A stretch of 64,000 nucleotides of DNA from Desulfuromonadaceae bacterium (GTDB lineage Bacteria > Desulfobacterota > Desulfuromonadia > Geobacterales > Pseudopelobacteraceae), in assembly GCA_028712075.1 (NCBI GenBank), contig JAQTQX010000017.1, forward strand, positions 1 through 64,000, in the 5' to 3' direction. This document shows positions 23,543-32,839 of the stretch, one piece after another. A model generated the notes under the pieces. The model did not search any database. It was not told where the DNA came from and saw nothing but the letters and a program-made list of their open reading frames with translations. A program made the translations under genes and the position numbers. Position 1 is the first letter of the stretch. Every line of letters begins with the position of its first letter.

Positions 23543-24598
23543 ATGCACAATGAAATTATACGGAACACCACGGAAAGCAGCTCTATCCCCGGCTTGCTGG
23601 ATAACTTGCGCGTACTGATTACCAGTGGCAGGCAACAGGCGCTGCGAGCCGTTGACGTAGTTCAAGTGCATACTTGCTGGGAGTTGGGCCGACACATTGT
23701 TGAGTTTGAGCAGGGCGGTGCCGGCCGGGCCGAATATGGCAAAAAGTTACTTTCGCAACTGGCAAAAGTGTTGACGGCTGAATTTGGTAAGGGCTTTGAT
23801 GCCTCGAATTTGAGGTATATGCGCCTTTTCTACCATGCGTTTCCAATTCGTGACGCACTGCGTCACGAATTGAGCTGGACCCATTACCGGCTGCTGTTGA
23901 GGGTGGAAAATGCCAAGGCCCGCGACTGGTACATGCAGGAAGCCGCCGTGCAAAACTGGACGACCCGTGCCCTTGAACGGCAGATCGGCACACTCTATTA
24001 CGAGCGATTGCTGGCAAGCCAGGATCGCACGGCTGTCATCGAGGAAGCGGTTTCGAATATCGCCGCGATGCCACCATCTCCTCGCGAGTTTGTACGTGAC
24101 CCGGTCATGCTGGAATTCTTGGGGCTGCCAAACCCCGGCAAGCTGCTGGAGGCCAAGCTGGAACAGGCGTTGATTGACAATCTGCAAGGCTTTTTGATGG
24201 AGTTGGGGAAAGGATTCGCCTTTGTAGCCCGCCAACAGCGGGTCAGCACGGAGAGCAATGATTTTTACATAGATCTGGTGTTCTATAATTACCTGCTCAA
24301 GTGTTTTGTGTTGTTCGATTTGAAGACGGTAGAACTCACCCATCAGGATATCGGGCAGATGGATATGTATGTACGGATGTACGACGACCTGAAGCGCGGG
24401 GAGGATGACAACCCCACCGTCGGCATAATTTTGTGCGCCCAAAAGGACGCCTCGGTAGTGCGTTATTCGGTGCTGGCGGGAAATGAACAGCTCTTTGCCA
24501 GCAAATACCGGCTGATTCTCCCCACGGAGGATGAACTGCGAGCGGAACTGGATCGGGAGCGTGAGTTGCTTGGTGATTTGGGGCGGGAGAAGGTGTAG
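23543..24598 (+). CDS. DUF1016/YhcG-family PD-(D/E)XK nuclease
   Basis: A 351-residue protein. The N-terminal DUF1016 helical domain (SGRQQALRAVDVVQVHTCWELGRHIVEFEQ, then GKGFDASNLRYMRLFYHAFP and LSWTHYRLLLRVEN) is followed by a PD-(D/E)XK nuclease core: NDFYIDLVFYNYLLKCFVLFDLK, where Asp and DLK supply the metal and catalytic residues, then QDIGQMDMYVRMYDD. Members occur in restriction-modification and mobile regions, and are thought to act on DNA; E. coli YhcG is the model. ATG 23543 has GGAG 6 bases upstream and is preferred over an in-frame ATG 12 bases earlier. Flanked on both sides by palindromes of the 27-bp family. Confidence 0.85.
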   Translation: MHNEIIRNTTESSSIPGLLDNLRVLITSGRQQALRAVDVVQVHTCWELGRHIVEFEQGGAGRAEYGKKLLSQLAKVLTAEFGKGFDASNLRYMRLFYHAFPIRDALRHELSWTHYRLLLRVENAKARDWYMQEAAVQNWTTRALERQIGTLYYERLLASQDRTAVIEEAVSNIAAMPPSPREFVRDPVMLEFLGLPNPGKLLEAKLEQALIDNLQGFLMELGKGFAFVARQQRVSTESNDFYIDLVFYNYLLKCFVLFDLKTVELTHQDIGQMDMYVRMYDDLKRGEDDNPTVGIILCAQKDASVVRYSVLAGNEQLFASKYRLILPTEDELRAELDRERELLGDLGREKV

Positions 24599-24604
24599 GT
24601 AACG

Positions 24605-24629
24605 AGTCGGTGACAAGTTGTCACCGGCT
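24605..24629. repeat. 27-bp palindrome family, copy 3
   Basis: AGTCGGTGACA, AGT, TGTCACCGGCT: one mismatch in the stem, followed by GAA. Lies just after the nuclease stop. Confidence 0.65.
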
Positions 24630-24642
24630 GAATGACCGCTGA

Positions 24643-24688
24643 AGCCGCATCGGGGCTATTGACGGTAGCCGTGGGATTCATCCCACGG
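24643..24688 (+). repeat. Palindrome module E (P1-P2)
   Basis: AGCCGCATCGGGGCT and CCGTGGGATTCATCCCACGG with the usual 11-base spacing. It is the rightmost copy found and marks the right side of the repeat-rich segment. Confidence 0.75.
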
Positions 24689-24737
24689 GTTGAGACGATG
24701 CACCCCATCCGTAGATTTTAACGAGAGGAAATGTGTC

Positions 24738-25088
24738 ATGAATCGATATGAACGTAGCTATCACAAGGAAGAAGAATTTCTCGATGAGTTCTATAACTGG
24801 GCGGCCAGCGCGGCACGTGCGTTGAATGGCGAATGGAAACCCAACTACTCATGCGACGACAACGAACGTAGGCAACGTGATAACTTTCTGAAAAGAAACG
24901 AACTCGCTTGGCTTGTTTTTAGCTCGGCTCACGTGTCCTACGACGAAACTAATGAAATGTACGTTCAAATTGTTCTGAAGTCGTCCAAGCGCGATGTCAA
25001 TGTTAAAGTATGGGAGCGCGACGGAAAAACCGTCACTCAAGTACTTGTTGACCGTGCGAAGCTTCTTGGATCTGATGAAACGTTATAA
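24738..25088 (+). CDS. Hypothetical protein
   Basis: A 116-residue protein starting MNRYERSYHKEEEFLDEFYNW at ATG 24738, with GAGAGGAA upstream. Charged and mostly soluble; a Lys/Asp-rich helix pair is followed by beta-strands (NEMYVQIVLKSS, VNVKVWERDGKTVTQVLVD). No signal peptide, membrane segment or catalytic motif. Not recognised. It sits between repeat module E and another orphan gene in the accessory region. Confidence 0.6.
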   Translation: MNRYERSYHKEEEFLDEFYNWAASAARALNGEWKPNYSCDDNERRQRDNFLKRNELAWLVFSSAHVSYDETNEMYVQIVLKSSKRDVNVKVWERDGKTVTQVLVDRAKLLGSDETL

Positions 25089-25200
25089 TCTTTCGTTGCG
25101 CCGAACCACCTGTCGGCGTCGCGAGGATATTCCGTGGATACAATACTGATATCTTTGAATAATTTAACAGTCCAACAATGTTTTGACATAAGGGTTGAGA

Positions 25201-25584
25201 ATGAAGAACGCTTGCAAACACTGCCATTTCTTGAGCAAAGAAGACCGACCGCACTCCTTCTCCCTTTCAAAGACAGATAGGGAATGTTCGGATAAGATCC
25301 CAGCCCACTACTCTCTCAAATGCTGGAAGGGTGTTTGGGATGAGGGCGTTGCTCCACACTCAATAAGCCGCGAAGAAACTATATTAAAAGTCAACCGAAA
25401 GCATACGTGCTTCTTCTGGCCATATCGCCCAAATATGCTGTTCAAAGCCGCAGAGGTCCTCCAAAAACGGGAGGCGGAATGTGAAAATATGAAACGATCA
25501 AATCTATACACCCGCATTGGGCTATGGGTCGCGGCTGGGGCGCTCGCGGTCAGCGCATTGGTGGCATATTTGAAGAATGTCTGA
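25201..25584 (+). CDS. Hypothetical protein with Cys-rich N-terminus and C-terminal membrane anchor
   Basis: A 127-residue protein. The N-terminus (KNACKHCHFLSKEDR) has a CxxCxF knuckle and further cysteines (RECSDK, KCWKGVWD) that could bind zinc. The C-terminus is one hydrophobic helix (LWVAAGALAVSALVAYL), so it is probably tail-anchored. ATG 25201 has AAGGGTTGAG upstream. Not recognised. Confidence 0.6.
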   Translation: MKNACKHCHFLSKEDRPHSFSLSKTDRECSDKIPAHYSLKCWKGVWDEGVAPHSISREETILKVNRKHTCFFWPYRPNMLFKAAEVLQKREAECENMKRSNLYTRIGLWVAAGALAVSALVAYLKNV

Positions 25585-25718
25585 TCTTTCGCTCAATCCG
25601 GATCTGTCGCATAAATATATACGGCTGTACCAAGGGGGCGCGCATCTATTTTTTACCTGATTAGCGCCAATCTTCCGCTCGGCGTAATTCGGGTTCCGAT
25701 ATCATTGAGGAAAACTTC

Positions 25719-26405
25719 ATGAAACAGAAAGATCGACTCATTGGTTTGTTCAAGTTCGGCTTACGGGCTCATATGGAGGAACTCATTCAAGATGGTCATC
25801 TTTACATGTCGCCACTATCAACCTTTATTGCAATGGAAGGAGATCCGCTCCGAGCGGATCAAGACGAAGCGATTGACCACTCCATGCCTGCGAACGGTGC
25901 ACAATTTTTGATGGAGCAAAATGGTAAGTGGCTTCCCATAGGAGATCTCACGGGTGCAGTCCGATCTGGGGGCCAGGAGAGTCGGAAAGTTAACGTATTC
26001 TGTATGCATAGCGTTAAGAGCAGTCGTTGTACAAACCCTTCCGAACAGATTATTGATTCTCGAAACTTTGGATTTGGCGATACTTTTGTTGTGTTCACTG
26101 ATGCCGATGAGTTTTTGCGACGTGTGCGGACGGAGATCAGCCGACTCAACCTTCAGTTTGAGAATGCCACTGTGGAATATGTTGACCCCAACTCATTTCA
26201 CGGAGCAATGGGCATATACCGGAAATATTCGGCGTTCGATTACCAGTGCGAGTACCGTTTTGCGATCCTGCCTGGAACAGGAGAACCTTACTCTTTGCAT
26301 ATAGGCTCAATTGCTGACATAGCACGAATTGGGGATTTATCAGAAATCAACCGAAGATTGCGCATTATGCCTCCACACACACTTATGATCAGCGATGAAA
26401 ATTGA
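25719..26405 (+). CDS. Hypothetical protein, 'KFG..ME' family seen in accessory regions
   Basis: A 228-residue soluble protein. The opening LIGLFKFGLRAHMEELIQDG with HLYMSPLSTFIAMEGDPLRADQDEA recalls a group of uncharacterised proteins with the pattern KFG...hM..h...G.hyM..h..F...E.d..R.D..E. No function is known to me. Further on is ATVEYVDPNSFHGAMGIYRKYSAFDYQCEYRF, like the ends of that group. ATG 25719 has TGAGGAAAA upstream. Its TGA overlaps the frame of the helicase remnant that follows. A defence or toxin role is only suggested by its neighbours. Confidence 0.6.
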   Translation: MKQKDRLIGLFKFGLRAHMEELIQDGHLYMSPLSTFIAMEGDPLRADQDEAIDHSMPANGAQFLMEQNGKWLPIGDLTGAVRSGGQESRKVNVFCMHSVKSSRCTNPSEQIIDSRNFGFGDTFVVFTDADEFLRRVRTEISRLNLQFENATVEYVDPNSFHGAMGIYRKYSAFDYQCEYRFAILPGTGEPYSLHIGSIADIARIGDLSEINRRLRIMPPHTLMISDEN

Positions 26406-26413
26406 TCACCGTC

Positions 26414-26773
26414 ATGCACAATACAAGGATACTGACTCAAGGCAGGACAACATATCTCTTCTGCTGGATGGGTGACAGGGTGATGGATACCCTGGCGGCC
26501 ATGCTCCGCGCACAGGGAATGAAGGCTGCAAATGAAGGCATTGCGATAGTCGTCAGCAACGTGACGCCGGATGATGTGCAGAAATGTTTGCATGCACTGC
26601 TCAAAGAAGGGGTGCCGGATGCTTATGAACTGGCACGGTCGGTAGCCAATAAAGCGATAGAAAAATACGATCTCTTCTTGACTGACGGATTACTGAGTAC
26701 TGATTATGCGGCATCCAAGCTTGATGCAGAGGGGGCGTTTGATGCCATAAAAACCCTGACAGGTGTCAAGTAG
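26414..26773 (+). pseudogene. Probable C-terminal remnant of a DEAD/DEAH-box helicase
   Basis: A 119-residue frame (ATG 26414, or an upstream TTG at 26402) without a good ribosome-binding site. The text TTYLFCWMGDRVMDTLAAML, followed by ANEGIAIVV and ANKAIEKYDLFLTDGLL, resembles the last ~110 residues of large superfamily II helicases that carry a trailing domain of this kind. No helicase motifs are present in the window upstream, so the main body has been lost. It could instead be a free-standing small protein. It is the last element before the rpsB promoter. Confidence 0.45.
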
Positions 26774-26869
26774 AAAAAGAATATGACTATCGGTTAAAAG
26801 CATGGTTTACAAAACTCCTGAGCGACGACTACGATTGAGCAGTGAAGCACCACCTACATGATTTTTGCC

Positions 26870-26898
26870 TTGCCTCTTCCACACGATCGTGCTATAAA
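26870..26898 (+). promoter_or_regulatory. Promoter of rpsB-tsf
   Basis: TTGCCT at 26870-26875 and TATAAA at 26893-26898 with a 17-base spacer give a good sigma-70 promoter. The ~95-base leader has complementary CCCCGC (about 26900) and GCGGGG (about 26973) that could fold, as in leaders where S2 regulates its own mRNA; this last point is inference. Confidence 0.65.
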
Positions 26899-26999
26899 AC
26901 CCCGCTATTCAATTCACACGCCTCGAACAGATCCGGTGGTGTCCCTATTAAGATGTCGGGGATTCGGCGGGGCGGAGGAAAAACCAAAGGAGAAACACC

Positions 27000-27764
27000 A
27001 TGTCAAGCATCAGCATGAAGGAACTGTTGGAAGCTGGCGTCCATTTCGGTCACCAGACAAAACGCTGGAACCCCAAGATGAAACCCTACATTTTCGGGGC
27101 ACGTAACGGCATCTACATCATCGACCTGCAGAAAACCGTCCGCTATTTCAAATCCGCCTACAGTTTTGTCAAAGACGCCGCTCAGGATGGCAGCACCGTT
27201 CTGTTTGTCGGCACCAAAAAGCAGGCCCAGGATTCTGTTGCCGAAGAGGCGGAACGCTGCGGCATGCACTATGTCAACCAGCGCTGGCTGGGGGGCATGC
27301 TGACCAACTTTGCCACAGTAAAGCAGAGCATCGACCGGCTGAAAAAAATTGATGCCATGTTTGAAGACGGCACCATTGAAGCTTACACTAAAAAGGAAGC
27401 ACTTCAGTTCGCACGCGACCGCGAAAAGCTTCAGAAAACTCTCGGCGGCATCAAAAGCATGACCAAACTGCCCGGCGTCATGTTTGTCATCGACCCGAAA
27501 AATGAAGAGATTGCCGTTCAGGAAGCCAACAAACTCGGCATACCGGTCGTTGCCGTGGTCGACACCAACTGTGACCCCGACCCGATTGACTATGTCATCC
27601 CGGGTAATGACGACGCAATCCGGGCCATCCGACTGCTCTCTGCCAAAATGGCCGACGCAATCCTTGAAGGTATCCAGTCACGCAACGCAGCACTTCAGGC
27701 TGATACGGAAGGATCGGAAGAGTACGCACCTGAAGAAGCAGCAACAGAAGAAGCAGGCGAGTAA
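27000..27764 (+). CDS. rpsB: 30S ribosomal protein S2
   Basis: A 254-residue S2: [32 protein letters not shown] at the start and [36 protein letters not shown] later are hallmarks. It binds late to the small subunit near the 16S 3' domain and is needed to recruit S1. It has an acidic C-terminal tail. AAGGAG is 7 bases before ATG. It is followed by tsf, the usual order. Confidence 0.98.
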   Translation: MSSISMKELLEAGVHFGHQTKRWNPKMKPYIFGARNGIYIIDLQKTVRYFKSAYSFVKDAAQDGSTVLFVGTKKQAQDSVAEEAERCGMHYVNQRWLGGMLTNFATVKQSIDRLKKIDAMFEDGTIEAYTKKEALQFARDREKLQKTLGGIKSMTKLPGVMFVIDPKNEEIAVQEANKLGIPVVAVVDTNCDPDPIDYVIPGNDDAIRAIRLLSAKMADAILEGIQSRNAALQADTEGSEEYAPEEAATEEAGE

Positions 27765-27809
27765 ACATCACATATACCATTCCCGCTGAGACGGGATAGG
27801 AGGATAGCA

Positions 27810-28745
27810 ATGGCTGTAACAGCTGCACAGATATCTGAATTGAGAAAATCAACCGGCGCCGGAATGCTTGACTGCAAAAAAGCGCTTGAAGAAACCAATG
27901 GCGATTTTGAACAGGCGGTCGATTTTCTGCGTAAAAAAGGCCTCGCCGCTGCTTCCAAAAAAGCTGGGCGTGCTGCAACCGAGGGCATGGTAGCTGCTGC
28001 CGTAGCAGCTGATGGCAGCAAGGGAATTCTGCTCGAAATCAACAGTGAGACCGATTTTGTTGCCAAAAACGACAAGTTCCAGAGTTTTGTAAATAATATC
28101 GCCAACCACATCCTGCAGGCAAATCCTGCATCTGTTGATGAACTGTTTGCCCAGCCGTATTGCGGGGACAGCAGCAAAACCATTCAGGTCATGCTGAACG
28201 AGGCCATTTCTGTTATCGGTGAAAATATGCAGATTCGCCGCTTCAGCTGTTTTACTGTTCCCGGCGCCGGAGCCATCGGTTCGTACATCCACGCTGGCGG
28301 CAAGATCGGCGTTATTGTTGAAGCGACCTGCGACAACGAAACCGCTGCCAAAGACCCTGCCTTTGCAACATTTGTGAAGGATGTGGCAATGCATGCCGCC
28401 GCTGCTTCACCACTGTACGTGCAGCGGAGCGAAGTAGATGCTGATGTGCTCGAGCGGGAAAAAGATATTTACCGTGCCAAGGCCCGCGAAACAGGCAAGC
28501 CGGAAAATATCATTGAGAAGATTATTGACGGTCAGGTCAACAAGTTCTATGCCGACATCTGCCTCGTTGAGCAGCAGTTTGTCAAAGATACTGACAAGAC
28601 CATTCAGCAGCTGACCTCCGAAACAGGAAAGGCGCTCGGTACGACCATCACCATTACCCGCTTTACGAAATATGCCCTCGGTGAGGGATTGGAAAAAAAA
28701 GAGAGCGACTTTGCCGCAGAGGTTGCGGCAGCTGCCGGCCTCTAA
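27810..28745 (+). CDS. tsf: Translation elongation factor Ts
   Basis: Guanine-nucleotide exchange factor for EF-Tu. The N-terminal UBA-like module ([24 protein letters not shown]) is followed by the core dimerisation domains ([14 protein letters not shown] and [20 protein letters not shown]) and the C-terminal module. At 311 residues it is the long, two-subdomain form like E. coli (283) rather than the ~200-residue short form. A strong terminator follows at 28758. Confidence 0.97.
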   Translation: MAVTAAQISELRKSTGAGMLDCKKALEETNGDFEQAVDFLRKKGLAAASKKAGRAATEGMVAAAVAADGSKGILLEINSETDFVAKNDKFQSFVNNIANHILQANPASVDELFAQPYCGDSSKTIQVMLNEAISVIGENMQIRRFSCFTVPGAGAIGSYIHAGGKIGVIVEATCDNETAAKDPAFATFVKDVAMHAAAASPLYVQRSEVDADVLEREKDIYRAKARETGKPENIIEKIIDGQVNKFYADICLVEQQFVKDTDKTIQQLTSETGKALGTTITITRFTKYALGEGLEKKESDFAAEVAAAAGL

Positions 28746-28757
28746 TCACTTTCATCG

Positions 28758-29576
<819 letters not shown>

Positions 29577-29581
29577 AAATC

Positions 29582-30139
29582 ATGGCAAAAAATGTGCTTG
29601 ATGACATGAAGACCCATATGGAAAAGTCTCTCGGAGTTCTGAAAAACGAATTTCAGAAGATTCGTACCGGGCGCGCCTCAACCGGCATCCTTGATGCCGT
29701 GACAATTGAATATTACGGCAATACCTCCCCGTTAAGCCAAGTGGCGACCCTTGCCGTACCTGAAGCGCGGACAATTACCATCACTCCGTGGGAAGCAAAA
29801 ATGATCGGCCCGATCGAGAAGGCAATCCTGAATGCAAATATCGGCCTGACCCCATCAAATGACGGCAAGGCCATTCGACTGAATCTCCCGCCGTTGACTG
29901 AAGAGCGCCGCAAGGAAATCGTCAAGGGGCTGAAAAAGAAGGCAGAGGAGGATAAGATCGCTCTCAGAAATATTCGGCGCGATGCCATTGATAAATTGAA
30001 AAAGCTGGAAAAGGACAAAACTCTTACCGAGGACGAACTAAAAAAATATGAGAAGGATGTTCAGGAAATTACCAAGGCCTTTGAAATGAAGATGGATGAG
30101 GCGGTAGCTCACAAAGAGAAGGAAGTTCTGGAAGTATGA
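29582..30139 (+). CDS. frr: Ribosome recycling factor
   Basis: A 185-residue protein that, with EF-G, splits post-termination ribosomes. It has the two-domain tRNA-like layout: helical ends (DDMKTHMEKSLGVLKNEFQKIRTGRAS and the long C-terminal helices) and the middle beta domain (TPLSQ-like NTSPLSQVATLAVPEARTITITPW). Five bases after pyrH; overlaps uppS by 4 bases. Confidence 0.97.
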   Translation: MAKNVLDDMKTHMEKSLGVLKNEFQKIRTGRASTGILDAVTIEYYGNTSPLSQVATLAVPEARTITITPWEAKMIGPIEKAILNANIGLTPSNDGKAIRLNLPPLTEERRKEIVKGLKKKAEEDKIALRNIRRDAIDKLKKLEKDKTLTEDELKKYEKDVQEITKAFEMKMDEAVAHKEKEVLEV

Positions 30140-30894
30140 CCATGCTGCTTGACCCGAATAAACTTCCGGTTCATCTGGCAATCATCATGGACGGCAACGG
30201 CCGCTGGGCGCAGCAGCGTATGCTGAAGCGCATTGTCGGACACCAGCGTGGTGCCGAAACGGTTAAAATGGTCGTCGAGCAGGCCTCATTGCTCGGCATA
30301 AAGTACCTGACCCTGTTTGCGTTCTCCTCGGAAAACTGGTCACGGCCGCCACTGGAAGTGCGTGCCTTGATGACCCTGCTTAAAAAGTACATCCGTCAGG
30401 AAACGGCGCGTATGATGCGCAAGAATATCCGTTACAATGTCATTGGCAACCGTTCTGAACTGCCGGCTGACGTTAATGAAACACTTGATGATGCAATTGC
30501 CAAGACAGCAGGCAACACCGGAATGGTCTTGACGTTAGCCTTGTCGTACGGGGGAAGACAGGAATTGAGCAGGGCCGCCGCGCATATTGCACAGGACGTC
30601 ATTGACGGTACCATATCTGTTAACGATATTTCTGTTGACCTGTTTGACAGGTATCTTGATACTGGCGGCCTTCCCGACCCGGACTTCCTGATCCGGACCA
30701 GCGGAGAGATGCGCATCAGCAACTTCCTGCTTTGGCAGCTTGCCTATACCGAACTTTATTTTACCGACACAAACTGGCCTGATTTTACGATCAATGAGTT
30801 TCACAAAGCACTTGCCAATTTCCAGTCACGTGAGCGACGTTTTGGCCTGACCGGTGATCAGTTGTCACAAAGGGGCGACCTATCAAACGAGTGA
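30136..30894 (+). CDS. uppS: Undecaprenyl (polyprenyl) diphosphate synthase
   Basis: A 252-residue cis-prenyltransferase making the C55 lipid carrier for wall and O-antigen synthesis. Motifs: LAIIMDGNGRWAQQR (catalytic Asp), the hinge LTLFAFSSENWSRP, and DPDFLIRTSGEMRISNFLLWQLAYTEL. ATGA overlap with frr, GTGA overlap with cdsA. Confidence 0.96.
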   Translation: MTMLLDPNKLPVHLAIIMDGNGRWAQQRMLKRIVGHQRGAETVKMVVEQASLLGIKYLTLFAFSSENWSRPPLEVRALMTLLKKYIRQETARMMRKNIRYNVIGNRSELPADVNETLDDAIAKTAGNTGMVLTLALSYGGRQELSRAAAHIAQDVIDGTISVNDISVDLFDRYLDTGGLPDPDFLIRTSGEMRISNFLLWQLAYTELYFTDTNWPDFTINEFHKALANFQSRERRFGLTGDQLSQRGDLSNE

Positions 30895-31676
30895 TTTCAG
30901 CGATCATCCTTCTGCCAATCGTTATTCTGATAGTGCTGAAGGGGGATCTGCTATTTTTTGCCTGCCTGCTGACGCTCATTTCCGTACTCGGCATTTCAGA
31001 ATTCTACCGGATGGCCCTTCCGGAGCGGAGATTTGAGCACTGGCTTGCTGCCCCGATTGGCTCGACACTGATTTTTGCTCCCTGCATCAGGAATGATGCG
31101 TTCGTAGTTGCCGGTATCGGACTGCTCTTTATCGGTTTTTCGCTGTTGTTCCTGTTCCGGATTCGAACTGTTGAGATGGCCGCCCGTGACGTTGCTCTTG
31201 CCCTGTTGGCATTCCTCTATATCCCGTTTCTTCTCATGCACCTTGTCCAGTTGCGCCAAACCCAATACGGTGTCCAATGGATCTGCGTCGTCATGCTGAT
31301 CGTCATGACCAACGACTCCGCCGCCTACTATGTCGGCAGCACGTTTGGCAAACATCGCCTGTATCCGCTTGTAAGCCCGAAAAAAAGTGTTGAAGGTGCC
31401 ATAGGTGGACTGCTCGGCAGTCTCTGCGGCACCATGCTTGCCAAGTTCACCTTTTTCCCGCAGTTATCCTTTGTTGACGCTGTTGTCACCGCCCTTGTTG
31501 TCGGTGTAATCGGCCAGTCCGGCGACCTGTTTGAATCGCTGCTGAAACGCAGCTTCGGTGTGAAAGATTCCGGTACCATAATTCCGGGGCATGGTGGTGT
31601 GCTTGATAGACTGGACAGCATCCTGTTTGCCGCACCGGTGACCTATTATTACGTGCTCTTCTTCTTCAGGGGCTGA
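30891..31676 (+). CDS. cdsA: Phosphatidate cytidylyltransferase
   Basis: A 261-residue multipass membrane enzyme that makes CDP-diacylglycerol from CTP and phosphatidic acid. About seven hydrophobic segments are seen. The C-terminal family signature is [33 protein letters not shown]. It starts at GTG 30891, overlapping uppS TGA; codons upstream in frame (IKRVISA) resemble the usual N-terminus but lack a standard start codon. Confidence 0.94.
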   Translation: MISAIILLPIVILIVLKGDLLFFACLLTLISVLGISEFYRMALPERRFEHWLAAPIGSTLIFAPCIRNDAFVVAGIGLLFIGFSLLFLFRIRTVEMAARDVALALLAFLYIPFLLMHLVQLRQTQYGVQWICVVMLIVMTNDSAAYYVGSTFGKHRLYPLVSPKKSVEGAIGGLLGSLCGTMLAKFTFFPQLSFVDAVVTALVVGVIGQSGDLFESLLKRSFGVKDSGTIIPGHGGVLDRLDSILFAAPVTYYYVLFFFRG

Positions 31677-31677
31677 T

Positions 31678-32838
31678 ATGAAAAACATCGTCATCCTCGG
31701 CTCGACCGGATCAATTGGCCTCAGCACACTGGAAATAGTGGCTGCCCATCCGGAACGGTTCAGGGTTGTGGCACTGACCGCCGGGAAAAATCTGGAGCTC
31801 TTGGCACAACAGGTGAGAACGTTTTCCCCCCGGCTCGCCGTAGTCGCTGCAACTGAGGACGTACCACGCCTGAGAGAGCTCTGCAGCGGCTGTGACGTGA
31901 CGATCATGGGGGGTAGCGAGGGGTTGATCGCTGCGGCAACGGCAGATGACGCCAAAATGGTGGTAGCTGCGATTGTCGGCGCCGCCGGACTTGTGCCAAC
32001 AGCCGCCGCCATTCGGGCAAAGAAAGATATTGCCCTTGCCAACAAGGAAATACTGGTTACCGCCGGGCACCTTTTCATGAATCTGGTTGAAGAGTACGGC
32101 GTCAGCCTTTTTCCGGTTGACAGCGAACATAGCGCTATTTTCCAGTCAATCGAGGGGCACCGCAACGAGGATATCAGAAAAATCATCCTGACCGCATCTG
32201 GTGGGCCGTTTCTGAATACACCAACCAGAAATCTGTCACAGGTCACGGTTCAGGATGCTCTTCATCACCCCAACTGGAACATGGGCAAAAAAATCACCAT
32301 TGACTCTGCCACCATGATGAACAAGGGGCTTGAAGTGATCGAGGCACGTTGGCTGTTCAACACGCCGGTGGAGAAAATTCAGGTTAATATCCACCCCCAG
32401 AGCATTGTTCACTCCATGGTTGAGTATGTCGACGGTTGCGTCATTGCTCAACTCGGAACTCCGGACATGAAGGCCCCCATAGCATATGCGCTGGCCTACC
32501 CCGAGCGGATATCGACCGGGGTAACGCCGCTTGATCTGACTTCGTTTTCCGGACTGACCTTTCTCCATCCTGATTGGGACAAATTCCCTTGCCTTGAGCT
32601 TGCCTATCGCGCTATCAGATCAGGAGAAAGCATGCCGGCCGTTATGAATGCCGCCAACGAGATCGCTGTTGCGGAATTTCTGGGGGAACGGATCGGCTTC
32701 ATGCAGATTTCTGAAACAATCGAACGCACCATGGCAGCACACACGGCACACAACCTGCAATCAATTGAAGAAGTTTTACAGGCAGATCTTTGGGGCAGGG
32801 AAACCGCCCGGGAGATCTGCCGGGAGATGGTACACTGA
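31678..32838 (+). CDS. dxr: 1-deoxy-D-xylulose-5-phosphate reductoisomerase
   Basis: A 386-residue NADPH enzyme that converts DXP to methylerythritol 4-phosphate, the second step of the MEP isoprenoid pathway. Motifs: [15 protein letters not shown] (NADPH), [19 protein letters not shown] (metal Asp/Glu) and [21 protein letters not shown]. It supplies precursor for uppS, encoded just upstream. One base separates it from cdsA. Confidence 0.97.
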   Translation: MKNIVILGSTGSIGLSTLEIVAAHPERFRVVALTAGKNLELLAQQVRTFSPRLAVVAATEDVPRLRELCSGCDVTIMGGSEGLIAAATADDAKMVVAAIVGAAGLVPTAAAIRAKKDIALANKEILVTAGHLFMNLVEEYGVSLFPVDSEHSAIFQSIEGHRNEDIRKIILTASGGPFLNTPTRNLSQVTVQDALHHPNWNMGKKITIDSATMMNKGLEVIEARWLFNTPVEKIQVNIHPQSIVHSMVEYVDGCVIAQLGTPDMKAPIAYALAYPERISTGVTPLDLTSFSGLTFLHPDWDKFPCLELAYRAIRSGESMPAVMNAANEIAVAEFLGERIGFMQISETIERTMAAHTAHNLQSIEEVLQADLWGRETAREICREMVH

Positions 32839-32839
32839 T

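Noticed and set aside
22408-24688. CRISPR array
   Set aside because: The repeats are palindrome modules of differing types separated by genes, without regular spacers.
25573-25660. 27-codon frame MSDLSLNPDLSHK... after the 25201 gene
   Set aside because: Very short, no ribosome-binding site of note, no family match; left out as likely chance.
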